This document shows, piece by piece, positions 15,750 through 25,464 of a stretch of DNA of 46,221 bases (position 1 is the stretch's first letter; every line of letters starts with the position of its first letter). Source of the DNA: Oscillospiraceae bacterium (GTDB lineage Bacteria > Bacillota > Clostridia > Oscillospirales > Acutalibacteraceae). A model generated the notes under the pieces. That model was given only the letters and a program-made list of their open reading frames with translations. It did not search any database and had not been told where the DNA came from. Where the stretch lies: the NCBI GenBank assembly GCA_031268405.1, contig JAIRXF010000019.1, forward strand, positions 1 through 46,221. Direction: 5' to 3'. A program made the position numbers and the translations under genes.

Positions 15750-17828
15750 ATGTCAAAACTCGTAATAGTGGAATCTCCGGCAAAAGCTAAAACCATAACA
15801 AAGTATCTTGGCAAAAATTATAAAGTCGTTGCATCTATGGGGCATATTAGAGATTTATCTGAAAAACGTCTAAGTGTCGACGTTAAAAATTCCTTTAAGC
15901 CTAAATATGAAATAATGAAAAGTAAAGAAAAATATGTAGAAGAACTTATAAAATACGCAAAAAAAAGCGAATGTGTTTTTCTTGCAACCGACCCGGATCG
16001 TGAGGGAGAAGCAATTTCGTGGCATATTGCCTGTGTTTTGGGTTTAGATTGTGACGAAAAAAATCGAATAGCTTTCAATGAAATAACAAAAAACGGCGTT
16101 AAATATGGTATGAATAATCCAAGAGTTATCGACAAAAATTTAGTAAATGCACAACAGACTAGAAGAATTCTTGATAGACTAGTGGGGTACAAACTGAGTC
16201 CATTTTTATCTTCTAAAATCAGAAAGGGGCTTTCTGCAGGTAGAGTTCAATCTGTTGCGGTTAGAATAATAGTTGATAGAGAAAAATCCATAAAAGACTT
16301 TATTCCTGAAGAATATTGGACCATTGATGCAAACTTTTTTTCTAAATCTAACCCTCAAGTTTTCGATGCCGCTTTTTATGGAGATAAAAAGGCAAAAATA
16401 AAAATCACAAACGAAGAACAAGCTAAAAAAATATTAGAAATCATAAAAAAATCAGATTATATAGTTGATAAAGTAAAAAAGGGCTCGAGAAAACGCTCGC
16501 CATCTCCCCCGTTTATTACTTCGACCTTGCAGCAAGAAGCTTCAAGAAAACTCTCTTTTAGTCCTAAAAGAACCATGAAAGTCGCTCAAGAACTTTACGA
16601 GGGTGTGGAAACTGAAAATATGGGACTCGTTGGTTTGATAACTTATATGAGGACGGATTCATTAAGGATTTCCAATGAATCCATTGCCGATGCTATAGAT
16701 TGTATAAAAATTAAATGGGGCGAAAAATACTTGCCTCCCAAAATCAGAATTTTTAAATCGCGCGCAAACGCTCAAGACGCTCACGAAGCCATACGTCCAA
16801 CTATGCCAAAACTTTGCCCCGAGGACGTTAAAAAACATCTAACGTCTGATCAATTTAAACTTTATACGCTTATATGGAAAAAATTTATAGCGTGCCAAAT
16901 GGCAGATTGTATTCATTCAACAACCCAAGCACAAATTTTGGCCAAGAACTATATTTTTAAGGCTTCAGGATTTTTTGTAAAATTTAATGGATTTACCATC
17001 CTCTACGAGGAATCAGATGATGAAAAAGATAAAAAATCCAAGCAATTGCCTCCTCTTGAAGAGGGAGAAGTTTTGAAACTAAAAAAAATAAAACCCAATC
17101 AACATTTTACAGAACCCCCTTCTCGATTTACAGAAGCTTCTTTGATAAAAGCTCTCGAGGAAGAAGGAATAGGAAGACCCTCAACTTACGCAGCAACAAT
17201 CAGCACAATCCTTGCTCGCGAATATGTTATATTGGAACAAAAACAATTAAAACCCACGGAACTCGGTGAAATCACTACGGGCCTTATGAAAGAAAAATTT
17301 TCTAACATCGTTAATTTAAAGTTTACAGCTCAAATGGAAAATGATCTTGACACTGTTGAGAATGGAAAACAAGAGTGGGTTAAAATCTTAGAAGATTTTT
17401 ACGGTAATTTTGAAGATGATCTCATAAAAGCAAAAGAAGAGATGAAAGACGTTAAAATTTTTCTCAAAGAAGACGAAACCGATATCATTTGCGAGGTTTG
17501 TGGCCGTAAAATGGTTGTTAAAAGAGGTAGATTTGGTAAGTTTATAGCGTGTCCAGGATATCCCGAATGTAAAAATATTAAGAAATTTATCGATAAAACA
17601 GGTGCCGAATGCCCCAAATGCAACGGTGAAGTAATTGTTAAAAAAACAAAAAAAGGAAGAACGTTTTACGGTTGCGATAAATATCCCCAATGCAATTTTA
17701 TATCTTGGGATGAACCTTCCAAAGAAAAATGCCCCAAGTGTTCAAAAACCCTTCTTAAGAAGAACAATAAAGAAAAAACCCTTTACTGCATTACAGAAAA
17801 TTGCGACTATATTTCAAAGCAAAATTAA
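15750..17828 (+). CDS. topA: DNA topoisomerase I
   Basis: A 692-residue type IA topoisomerase that relaxes negative supercoils. The Toprim domain opens with LVIVESPAKAKTITKYL and carries ATDPDREGEAISWH. Later come NAQQTRRILDRLVGYKLS, AGRVQSVAVR, and GLITYMRTDSLRIS with catalytic Tyr299. The C-terminus carries three zinc-ribbon repeats of the four-Cys type from about residue 575 (CEVCGRKM ... CPGYPEC, CPKCNGEV ... CDKYPQC, CPKCSKTL ... CITENC). All key residues are present and the length is normal. GGGGGTG lies upstream of the ATG, and it is probably transcribed with dprA. Confidence 0.97.
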   Translation: MSKLVIVESPAKAKTITKYLGKNYKVVASMGHIRDLSEKRLSVDVKNSFKPKYEIMKSKEKYVEELIKYAKKSECVFLATDPDREGEAISWHIACVLGLDCDEKNRIAFNEITKNGVKYGMNNPRVIDKNLVNAQQTRRILDRLVGYKLSPFLSSKIRKGLSAGRVQSVAVRIIVDREKSIKDFIPEEYWTIDANFFSKSNPQVFDAAFYGDKKAKIKITNEEQAKKILEIIKKSDYIVDKVKKGSRKRSPSPPFITSTLQQEASRKLSFSPKRTMKVAQELYEGVETENMGLVGLITYMRTDSLRISNESIADAIDCIKIKWGEKYLPPKIRIFKSRANAQDAHEAIRPTMPKLCPEDVKKHLTSDQFKLYTLIWKKFIACQMADCIHSTTQAQILAKNYIFKASGFFVKFNGFTILYEESDDEKDKKSKQLPPLEEGEVLKLKKIKPNQHFTEPPSRFTEASLIKALEEEGIGRPSTYAATISTILAREYVILEQKQLKPTELGEITTGLMKEKFSNIVNLKFTAQMENDLDTVENGKQEWVKILEDFYGNFEDDLIKAKEEMKDVKIFLKEDETDIICEVCGRKMVVKRGRFGKFIACPGYPECKNIKKFIDKTGAECPKCNGEVIVKKTKKGRTFYGCDKYPQCNFISWDEPSKEKCPKCSKTLLKKNNKEKTLYCITENCDYISKQN

Positions 17829-17873
17829 TTCATTTTTTGGTTCCTACACCCTCCTCTGGTTGTTTTTGTATTC

Positions 17874-17902
17874 TTGACTTTTGCCGATAGTCAATATATG
17901 AT
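17874..17902 (+). promoter_or_regulatory. Promoter for sepF
   Basis: TTGACT (17874-17879) is separated by 17 bases from TATGAT (17897-17902). Start of transcription near 17909 leaves a leader of about 55 bases before the sepF ATG. It sits in the 135-base gap after topA. Confidence 0.62.
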
Positions 17903-17963
17903 GGTGTTGTGGGGTATTGGATGCACCCAGTACTTTTATTTTTTTGAAACTGGAGGGAAATTT

Positions 17964-18398
17964 ATGCCAAAAATAATGGAGAAAATCAAAGAAATTTGGA
18001 CACCGTCGGAGGACGAATATGAAGACGACACCAAAGAAGAAGTAAACGGTGGCGAAGGCATTGATATTCCCAACAACAATCAAAAAGAAAATAAAGTACT
18101 AAACATACACACTACAGCTAAGCTTCAGGTCGTACTTTTTAAACCCGAAAGATTTGGAGAAGAAACACGTGTAGCCGCGGATGAGTTGATAAAAATGCAC
18201 ACTGTCGTTCTTAATCTTGAAAATACGGCTCGCGATATTTCTAGAAGAATCCTAGATTTTTTAAGTGGTGTAGCTTACGCCAACAATGGCAAAATAAAAA
18301 AAATTGCCACCGGAACCTTTATAATAACCCCATATAATGTAGATTTAACTGGCGATGATCTCCTAGACGAATTAGAAAATAGTGGCGTTTGTTTCTGA
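17964..18398 (+). CDS. sepF: Cell-division protein SepF
   Basis: A 144-residue FtsZ-binding protein that tethers and bundles FtsZ at the membrane. The short amphipathic N-terminus (MPKIMEKIKEIW) fits the membrane anchor, followed by an acidic linker, then the SepF core from about residue 50 (LQVVLFKPERFGEETRVAAD, VVLNLENTARDISRRILDFL, LSGVAYANNGKIKKIATGTF, ITPYNVDL). ATG 17964 has GGAGGG seven bases upstream; earlier in-frame starts would fall in the promoter region. divIVA follows on the same strand; ylmG and ylmH, usually between them, are absent. Confidence 0.93.
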   Translation: MPKIMEKIKEIWTPSEDEYEDDTKEEVNGGEGIDIPNNNQKENKVLNIHTTAKLQVVLFKPERFGEETRVAADELIKMHTVVLNLENTARDISRRILDFLSGVAYANNGKIKKIATGTFIITPYNVDLTGDDLLDELENSGVCF

Positions 18399-18552
18399 TT
18401 TGAATCAAATAAAAATTAGATGTTAATATTAATTTTAATTTTTTCTAACGTTTGTGTTTTTTGCTGCTGTTTATCTCTGAAGTTTTAAGCATATTTTGAT
18501 AACTTTGACAGACGTAAAAGTGAACACGTTATTATTTGGGAGGATAATATTT

Positions 18553-19257
18553 ATGGGGTTAAGCAAAAAGTTTAAAAAAGTAGCCATCGGGGGTTACAAA
18601 ACAGAAGACGTCAACAAATTTTACGCGGAAACAAAAACAACTCACAGCAAGCTCGAGGAAGAAAATTCTTTACTCTTAGAAGAAATTGAAAAGTTAAAGT
18701 CAAAACTTTCAGGCTATGAGGAGAACGAGTCCTTTATTAATCGCACCCTTGTAAACGCTCAAAAAAATGCTGATCTTTTAATTAGAGAAGCTGAGTGTAA
18801 ATCAGAAATAATTTTAAGGGAAGCCGAACAAAAAGCTGATGTTAAAATGGTTGAAGTTGAACAAGATCTTAAAAGCTGTAAAAAGAACGTAGAATTTATG
18901 AAAAATCAAGCAACGGAATTTCGACGTAGTTTGCTAAATTCATATAAAAATCACGTAGAATTAATACGCGCCATTTCAATAAATACTTCGGATAACAGCA
19001 CTTCTGATGGCGATAAAAAAGTAATAAATATCTGTGAATCCACAATTAAAAATACGGATATTGAACAAAAAGAATTGCCGCCTTCCAATACAAAAGATAA
19101 GAAATCTCACCCCCAAAAACAAGAAAAAAAGAGTATAATAAAAGACAAAAAAATAAAAAAACTTGATAAATCACCTTCTCCGCCAAAATATACAATAAAA
19201 TCGCTAGATAAATTTACCAATTTAAAGTTCGGAAACGCTTACAAAGTACTGGATTAA
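18553..19257 (+). CDS. divIVA: DivIVA-like cell-pole/septum protein
   Basis: A 234-residue coiled-coil protein. The N-terminus MGLSKKFKKVAIGGYKTEDV followed by NKFY is the DivIVA lipid-binding domain, although the usual opening is T..DI...F....GY...EVD.F. A long coiled coil follows (about 28-150), rich in Glu and Lys, with NAQKNADLLIREAECKSE resembling the typical repeat. The tail is basic and Pro/Lys-rich, as in many clostridial homologues. Start ATG 18553 has GGGAGG nine bases upstream. It lies between sepF and ileS as in many Firmicutes, where it marks poles and septa. Confidence 0.85.
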   Translation: MGLSKKFKKVAIGGYKTEDVNKFYAETKTTHSKLEEENSLLLEEIEKLKSKLSGYEENESFINRTLVNAQKNADLLIREAECKSEIILREAEQKADVKMVEVEQDLKSCKKNVEFMKNQATEFRRSLLNSYKNHVELIRAISINTSDNSTSDGDKKVINICESTIKNTDIEQKELPPSNTKDKKSHPQKQEKKSIIKDKKIKKLDKSPSPPKYTIKSLDKFTNLKFGNAYKVLD

Positions 19258-20042
19258 GTCGACCAATTAAGTTGTTGGATTTTGAAACATTGTCTTTGGG
19301 TATTTTATCTTTTATTCAATTCGCAGAAATTTAAAATAAGATGCTTAACCAGAATCATTTTATTATCGACAGCTGATAACAATTGATTCTTTGGCATTTT
19401 GGCGGTGCGGCTCTTTGTGTGGCAATTGAATTTTATTTGCTTTTATCTCTTATTAGATGCATTTACAATTATTATTTCTATGATTAAAACAAATCTATCA
19501 AAATTTTAATATTTTATAGTTTAATGTTCCAGTTAAAATGTGGGAGTTTTAAATTTTCACAGGAAAATAATTCAAGAAAATTCATAAAGACAATCCGTTT
19601 GTTTAAAAATTTGTTTTCATTTTAATCTGCCTTTTGATTGTTAGTCCGACGCATGCAGAACTGATTTTTAAAATTTAATTTTACAAATATTGAATTTATT
19701 AATAAAATTTAGTTGAAAACAGTGCAAAATTATAATAAAATTCAGATAAATGCTCGCCTTATTAAGATTAATGTTGGTTTGTATTGTTGTTTTTGAAAAA
19801 TTTAAGATTAAGCTTAAATATTTCGTTGTATCGATACGCAAAATTTTCATTTGTGATGCTTGGAATTTTTGTAATTTATCTGTTTTTATGTCTAAAAATA
19901 TCATTAAATGTGTATTGCTGTTTTTAATTGTTTAAAATGAGTCTTGTATTTAAGTGTTTTAGATTAACCTCATCAATAATTTTTGTTTAAACCAAAGTTG
20001 ATCGCTTTTGATTTTGGTCATGTTTAAAGCGAGGAGAATCTT
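19258..20042. other. 785-base gap before ileS without a recognised element
   Basis: Very AT-rich. Frames on both strands are short (up to 78 codons), overlap one another and lack good ribosome-binding sites, so I call no gene. I looked for a T-box, common ahead of ileS in Firmicutes, but did not find the AGGGTGG.ACCGCG core or a following terminator. The only GC-richer spot is near 19395-19415. Confidence 0.5.
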
Positions 20043-22859
20043 ATGGAATCTGATAAATATAGTAAAACGTTAAATTTGCCAAAAACAACTTTTCCCATGA
20101 AAGCTGAATTATCAAAGATGGAACCCTTAAGACTTGAAAATTGGGAAAAGCATAAAATATATGAAAAATTGATGGAAAAAAATAAAGGAAAACCCCTTTT
20201 TATTTTGCACGATGGCCCGCCTTATGCAAATGGAAAAATACATCTGGGAACAGCTCTTAACAAAATAATTAAAGATTTTATTATTAAATACAAAAACATG
20301 AGCGGATTTTGTGCTCCTTATATTCCGGGATGGGATACTCATGGTCTTCCAACAGAATTAAAGGCTAGAAAAAAAGCTGGTATAAGTAATTCTGGTGAGA
20401 TATCAAACAAAAAGCTCAGAGAAATTTGCCGCGATTTTGTTTTAGAATATTTGAACGATCAACGTAGGCAATTTAAAAGATTGGGCATAACCGCAGACTG
20501 GGAAAATCCGTATGTAACTCTACAAAAACAATATGAATCCGTTCAGATAAATATCTTTTCTAAAATGGCTTTAAACGGCTATATATATAGAGGTTTAAGG
20601 CCGGTACACTGGTGCACAAATTGCAAAACAGCTCTTGCAGAAGCCGAAATAGAACATCAAGAAGATCCATGTTATTCTATTTTTGTAAAATTCCCTGTCA
20701 AGAACGATTTTTCAAAACTCAAAAATCTTGGTGCGAAACCTTCTAAAACTTATTTTGTAATTTGGACAACTACGGCCTGGACACTTCCCGGTAATGTAGC
20801 CATTAGTGTTTCTCCTAATTCTAATTATGCTCTAGTCAAATATCAAAACGAATACTACGTTGTGGCTGAAAAACTTTGCGAATCTTGTTTTAAGACAGCA
20901 AATATTGAAGATTATAGTCTGATTGGAATTATTAAAGGAGAAGAGCTTGAACATATGACCGCTTATCATCCTTTTTTAAACAGGGAATCTTTGGTTATTT
21001 TATCTAATCATGTCACACTTGATTCAGGAACAGGGTGTGTACACACTGCTCCGGGCCACGGTTTAGAAGATTTTCAAGCTTGTAAAAAATACAAAAAATT
21101 AGAAGTTATAGTCCCCGTGGATTCCGACGGCAAATTGACTGAGGATGCCGGCGAATTTAAGGGGTTGTTTGTAAAGGGATTTGAGAACACAGATAAAGAT
21201 GCGGGAAGAGCAATTGCTGCGCATCTTAACAAAAACGGATTGCTGCTTGCCACAAAAAAAATTCGCCATAAATATCCGCATTGCTGGAGGTGCAAAGATC
21301 AGGTTATATTTCGCGCAACCAATCAATGGTTTTGCTCGATTGATGATTTTAAAAACACGGCTCTCAATGAAATTGAAAATGTAAAATTTATTCCTTTTTG
21401 GGGTAAAAATCGCATATCAACCATGATAAAAGATCGAAAAGATTGGTGTATATCAAGACAGAGAAAATGGGGTGTTCCGATCCCAATATTTTTTTGCAAA
21501 AATTGCTCTGAGCCCTTAATAGAGAAAAATGCTATGGATTCTGTTGAAAAAACGTTTAAAAAATATGGATCTGATTCTTGGTTTGAAAGGGACATCGATG
21601 AATTTTTGGATCGCGAATTTAAATGCAAAAAATGCGGATGCAATGAATTTGAAAAAGAAGAAGATATAATGGATGTCTGGTTTGATTCGGGAGTATCTCA
21701 CGTGGCTGTCTGTAAAAATAGAGAGAATTTTAATTGGCCCTACGATCTTTGTTTAGAGGGAGCTGATCAATATCGCGGGTGGTTCCAATCCTCTATTCTT
21801 ACATCGGTCGCTGTCTATAAAAAAGCACCCTACAAAACTGTTTTGACTCACGGATGGGTTGTAGATGGCAATGGCAGAAAAATGTCTAAATCTCTTGGGA
21901 ATGGAATTGATCCTGATGAAGTGGTAAATCGGTATGGCGCAGATATTTTAAGACTATGGGTCGCATCTTCTGATTATCGAGCTGATATTAAGATTTCTGA
22001 GGAAATTTTAAAACAATTATCGGAATCATATAGAAAAATAAGAAACACAGCTAGATTTATCCTTGGAAATTTATATGATTTTAAACTAGATATCGATTCT
22101 ATTTCTATCGAAAATCTAGAATCCATCGATTGTTTTATGCTTGCAAAACTTGACGTATTATTAAAGGACGCGCATAGCGCTTACGAGGATTACGAGTTTC
22201 ACAAAATTTATCACAGTGTGTATAATTTTTGCACCGTGGATCTTTCAAATTTTTATCTTGATGTAATAAAAGATAGACTTTATGTCGAGAGAGAAAACAG
22301 TAAAACTCGCCGAGCTGCCCAAACAACCATTTACACGATATTAGATATCATAATTCATATCATCTTCCCCATTTTGCCGTATACTTCAGATGAAATTTTC
22401 AAACAAATGCCTAACAAAAAAAATAAAGATTGCCCGTGTATATTATTGTCCAAAATCCCCCGTTCTGTGGGCATAAGTATAAATCCTGATATATTCTCTT
22501 ATTGGAAAAATATTCAATCTATTCAAAACGAAATTAAAAAAATATTGGAACAAAAAAGAAAAGAAAAGGAAATAGGCTCTTCTTTAGAAGCAAAAATCAC
22601 TTTATATTTCAATGACAAGGACTACAATTTTATAAAACCAGCACAAAAAGATTTAAAGAGTGTTTTAATAGTTTCCGATATTGAGATTTTGAAAAAATTA
22701 AACGTTGATGGGGATAGATTTGATATAAAAATATCCCGTGCCAAAGGAGAAAAATGTAGCAGATGTTGGGTATACAGCGAAACTGTTGGTTCTCTTGATG
22801 ACAAGCATCTTTGCCAAAGATGCTTTGATACTCTGTTTTTTGATCACAGCAAGTTGTAG
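20043..22859 (+). CDS. ileS: Isoleucine-tRNA ligase
   Basis: A 938-residue class I synthetase. The ATP-binding motif appears as PPYANGKIHLGTALNK (HLGT in place of HIGH, a variant seen in this family), the second signature as KMSKS at residues 613-617. GWDTHGLPTE and WTTTAWTLPGN are IleRS-specific; the latter starts the editing domain. The C-terminus keeps the zinc motif CSRCW ... CQRC. The length is standard for bacterial IleRS. AGCGAGGAG lies eight bases before the ATG. It follows divIVA at a distance of 785 bases and precedes murA. Confidence 0.97.
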   Translation: MESDKYSKTLNLPKTTFPMKAELSKMEPLRLENWEKHKIYEKLMEKNKGKPLFILHDGPPYANGKIHLGTALNKIIKDFIIKYKNMSGFCAPYIPGWDTHGLPTELKARKKAGISNSGEISNKKLREICRDFVLEYLNDQRRQFKRLGITADWENPYVTLQKQYESVQINIFSKMALNGYIYRGLRPVHWCTNCKTALAEAEIEHQEDPCYSIFVKFPVKNDFSKLKNLGAKPSKTYFVIWTTTAWTLPGNVAISVSPNSNYALVKYQNEYYVVAEKLCESCFKTANIEDYSLIGIIKGEELEHMTAYHPFLNRESLVILSNHVTLDSGTGCVHTAPGHGLEDFQACKKYKKLEVIVPVDSDGKLTEDAGEFKGLFVKGFENTDKDAGRAIAAHLNKNGLLLATKKIRHKYPHCWRCKDQVIFRATNQWFCSIDDFKNTALNEIENVKFIPFWGKNRISTMIKDRKDWCISRQRKWGVPIPIFFCKNCSEPLIEKNAMDSVEKTFKKYGSDSWFERDIDEFLDREFKCKKCGCNEFEKEEDIMDVWFDSGVSHVAVCKNRENFNWPYDLCLEGADQYRGWFQSSILTSVAVYKKAPYKTVLTHGWVVDGNGRKMSKSLGNGIDPDEVVNRYGADILRLWVASSDYRADIKISEEILKQLSESYRKIRNTARFILGNLYDFKLDIDSISIENLESIDCFMLAKLDVLLKDAHSAYEDYEFHKIYHSVYNFCTVDLSNFYLDVIKDRLYVERENSKTRRAAQTTIYTILDIIIHIIFPILPYTSDEIFKQMPNKKNKDCPCILLSKIPRSVGISINPDIFSYWKNIQSIQNEIKKILEQKRKEKEIGSSLEAKITLYFNDKDYNFIKPAQKDLKSVLIVSDIEILKKLNVDGDRFDIKISRAKGEKCSRCWVYSETVGSLDDKHLCQRCFDTLFFDHSKL

Positions 22860-22957
22860 TCATCTTTATTTCACATATTGTTGTAAATAAGGGCAAAAAT
22901 AATAAAAGTGATGTTTGTAGATTAATTTAATATTATTTCTTAAAGGGTGGGTTAATT

Positions 22958-24247
22958 TTGGAAAAATTCGTAATAACCGGCGGGAATGCGCTTAGAGGTA
23001 GAGTAAAAATCGGCGGCGCTAAAAATGCGGCTCTTGCTATCATGCCGGCTTCTATATTATCGGACGAAGTTTGTAGGATAAAAAATATTCCCAACATAAG
23101 TGATGTCTCTCTTATCTCCAAAATTCTTGCAGAGATCAATGTCAAAGTCAGAATTTTAAACAAAACCACAATAGAAATAGACCCAAGAAATATAATAAAA
23201 AAGCCAGTATCTTGCGACATCGTTAGACGTGTAAGAGCTTCTTATTATCTTTTGGGTGCGCTTTTGGGCAAATTTTCAGAAGCATCTGTATCTTTGCCGG
23301 GAGGATGTAATTTTGGCGTAAGACCAATAGATCAACACTTAAAGGGTTTCGCTCGTTTGGGAGCTGAATATAATATCGATTCCGGCGTAATTAATGTTAG
23401 ATCAAAAAAGCTTTCTGGAAATAATGTCTATTTTGATGTAGTATCCGTTGGCGCAACAATAAATATAATACTTGCATCTGTTAAAGCCGATGGCCTTACT
23501 GTGCTAGAAAACGCCGCTAAAGAACCACACGTTGTTGATCTTGCTAATTTTTTGAACTCTATGGGCGCAGATATACGTGGCGCTGGAACAGATGTTATTA
23601 AAGTTCGAGGAGTAAAATATTTAAAAGGCACATCATATTCTATAATTCCAGACCAAATAGAAGCGGGCACTTACATGGTCGCCGCCGCTGCTACTGGTGG
23701 TGATGTAACCATTGAAAATATTACACCAAAACATTTGGAAGCCATAAAATCTAAACTTGAAGAAATGGGAACGATTATTGAAGAGCACGAAGAATCGGTA
23801 AATGTCACTCGAAAAACTCCGCTAAAACGATGTAACATAAAAACTATGCCTCATCCGGGTTTTCCAACGGATATGCAACCGCAAATTTCTTCACTACTTT
23901 GTTTGGCGGATGGAACTAGTATAGTTAACGAAGGTGTTTGGGACAACAGATTTAGATATGTGGAAGAACTTAAAAGAATGGGCGCAAACATTTCGGTAGA
24001 CGGAAAAATTGCAGTCATAGAGGGTGTTAAAAAATTAACCGGTACTCCTACCAAAGCAATGGATTTAAGAGCCGGCGCCGCTTTAATAATAGCGGGCCTT
24101 GCAGCTAGCGGAGAAACAGTAATAGAAAATATCGAACACATTGAAAGGGGCTATGAAAATATTTGTCAAAAATTATTAAATTTAGGTGCTAACATTAGAA
24201 GAATCAGTGAAGGCTGCGAACCACTTAACGTTGCGAGAGTACTTTAA
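22958..24247 (+). CDS. murA: UDP-N-acetylglucosamine 1-carboxyvinyltransferase
   Basis: A 429-residue enzyme for the first committed step of peptidoglycan synthesis (PEP plus UDP-GlcNAc). RVKIGGAKNAALAIMPASIL is the N-terminal signature. Cys117 in LPGGCNFGVRPIDQHLKG is the active-site Cys alkylated by fosfomycin in this family, so it is a Cys-type enzyme. PGFPTDMQPQ and DLRAGAALIIAGLAASG lie further on. Translation begins at TTG with GGGTGGG eight bases upstream. Clostridia often have two MurA copies, and only one is visible here. Confidence 0.95.
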   Translation: MEKFVITGGNALRGRVKIGGAKNAALAIMPASILSDEVCRIKNIPNISDVSLISKILAEINVKVRILNKTTIEIDPRNIIKKPVSCDIVRRVRASYYLLGALLGKFSEASVSLPGGCNFGVRPIDQHLKGFARLGAEYNIDSGVINVRSKKLSGNNVYFDVVSVGATINIILASVKADGLTVLENAAKEPHVVDLANFLNSMGADIRGAGTDVIKVRGVKYLKGTSYSIIPDQIEAGTYMVAAAATGGDVTIENITPKHLEAIKSKLEEMGTIIEEHEESVNVTRKTPLKRCNIKTMPHPGFPTDMQPQISSLLCLADGTSIVNEGVWDNRFRYVEELKRMGANISVDGKIAVIEGVKKLTGTPTKAMDLRAGAALIIAGLAASGETVIENIEHIERGYENICQKLLNLGANIRRISEGCEPLNVARVL

Positions 24248-24500
24248 AACAATTCGAATATTTTCCATGCACGCAAAAACTTTCTTGAAATTTTAATAAA
24301 TTGGAGTTAATATTTAACGTAGCGTTGGAGTTTTAAGCATTTTAAACTTCGCATCATAATTATTGAAAGCTAATCAATTGTTTGATTTTCTAACTGTCAC
24401 TCTTTAAATCTCGTTGTAACTCGAGCAAATTCGTTTTATTTTTAAATAAAAAAATTTCAAAAAATCAAATATTTAAACCACCAAACAAAGGGGCTAAAAT

Positions 24501-25364
24501 ATGGAACGCGGCATCGTTGTGAGTGCAGATAGCACTTGCGATATAAATGGAGACTTAGAAGAAAAATATTCGCCGGCTACGTCTGCTCTTCATATAAATT
24601 TAGAAGGCAAGGAATACAGCGATGGCGTTGATTTAGACCCAGATTATATACTTAAAGTATACAAAGAAAAAAAGATTCTTCCCAAAACTTCATCCACAAG
24701 CGAAGCGGAGTATATCGATCATTTTGAAAAAATATTTTCTCAAGGTGCTCGTGAAATAATTCACATATCTTTGAGCTCAAAATTGTCTTCCAGCTATCAA
24801 AATGCAACAAACGCAGCTATTAAACTTGGAAATATATACACCGTAGATTCACACAATCTTTCCCTTGGTTCTGGAATGCTTGTAATAGAAGCGCATGAAA
24901 AAATTAAAGAAACTGAAGATAGCGCAAAACAAATTGCAGAAAAAATTACATATCTCAGGGAAAAATGCGACATAAGCTTTGTGCTTTCGACATTAGACTT
25001 TATGAGTACGGGGGGACGTTGTCCTGGAGTTGTGGCACTTGGGGCTAATTTTTTAAACATAAAACCCTCTATAAAAGTCAATAGTCATCAGGGAAAAATG
25101 TCTATTGCGAAGATGTATAGAGGTAAACTTGAGTCTGTTTTGCCGAAATATATCTACGATAGACTAAATGGTAGAAAAATAGCAAATTCTAGAGTTTTTA
25201 TCGTGCATTCCGGTTTAGATAAGGATCTTTTAGACAAATGTGTTGAGACCGTTAAACAATTGACCAATAATACTGTAGAAAAAATTATAGTAAGTCGAGC
25301 TGGCTGCACAATAACTTGTCACTGTGGACCCAAAACTCTTGGTGTAGCTTTTCTTAGAGAGTAA
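24501..25364 (+). CDS. DegV family fatty-acid-binding protein
   Basis: A 287-residue protein of the DegV fold. The opening VVSADSTCDINGDLEEKYSP and KTSSTSEAEYIDHF match the N-terminal domain; IHISLSSKLSSSYQNA and VDSHNLSLGSGMLVIEAHE are typical. GGRCPG, GANFLNIKPSIKV and the ending SRAGCTITCHCGPKTLGVAF complete it. Family members bind fatty acids, and in some species deliver them to fatty-acid kinase. AAAGGGG precedes the ATG. No fakA-type gene is nearby. Confidence 0.92.
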   Translation: MERGIVVSADSTCDINGDLEEKYSPATSALHINLEGKEYSDGVDLDPDYILKVYKEKKILPKTSSTSEAEYIDHFEKIFSQGAREIIHISLSSKLSSSYQNATNAAIKLGNIYTVDSHNLSLGSGMLVIEAHEKIKETEDSAKQIAEKITYLREKCDISFVLSTLDFMSTGGRCPGVVALGANFLNIKPSIKVNSHQGKMSIAKMYRGKLESVLPKYIYDRLNGRKIANSRVFIVHSGLDKDLLDKCVETVKQLTNNTVEKIIVSRAGCTITCHCGPKTLGVAFLRE

Positions 25365-25464
25365 ACTCGAAATTAATTATTAATAGGATTTAGCACATAT
25401 TTACATAAGTTTTAAACTTGCTAATTAAATCTTTTAAGAAGGGTTTTTGTTATGAGGTGATCTT

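Noticed and set aside
18505-18535. TTGACA followed by TATTAT as a promoter for divIVA
   Set aside because: The spacing is 19 and the start of transcription would fall inside the ribosome-binding site.
19668-19935. Short frames on both strands in the gap before ileS
   Set aside because: They overlap each other, are composed of Ile/Lys/Asn/Phe-rich sequence expected from AT-rich DNA, and have no good ribosome-binding site.
19258-20042. T-box leader of ileS
   Set aside because: The conserved AGGGTGG.ACCGCG core and a terminator were not found.
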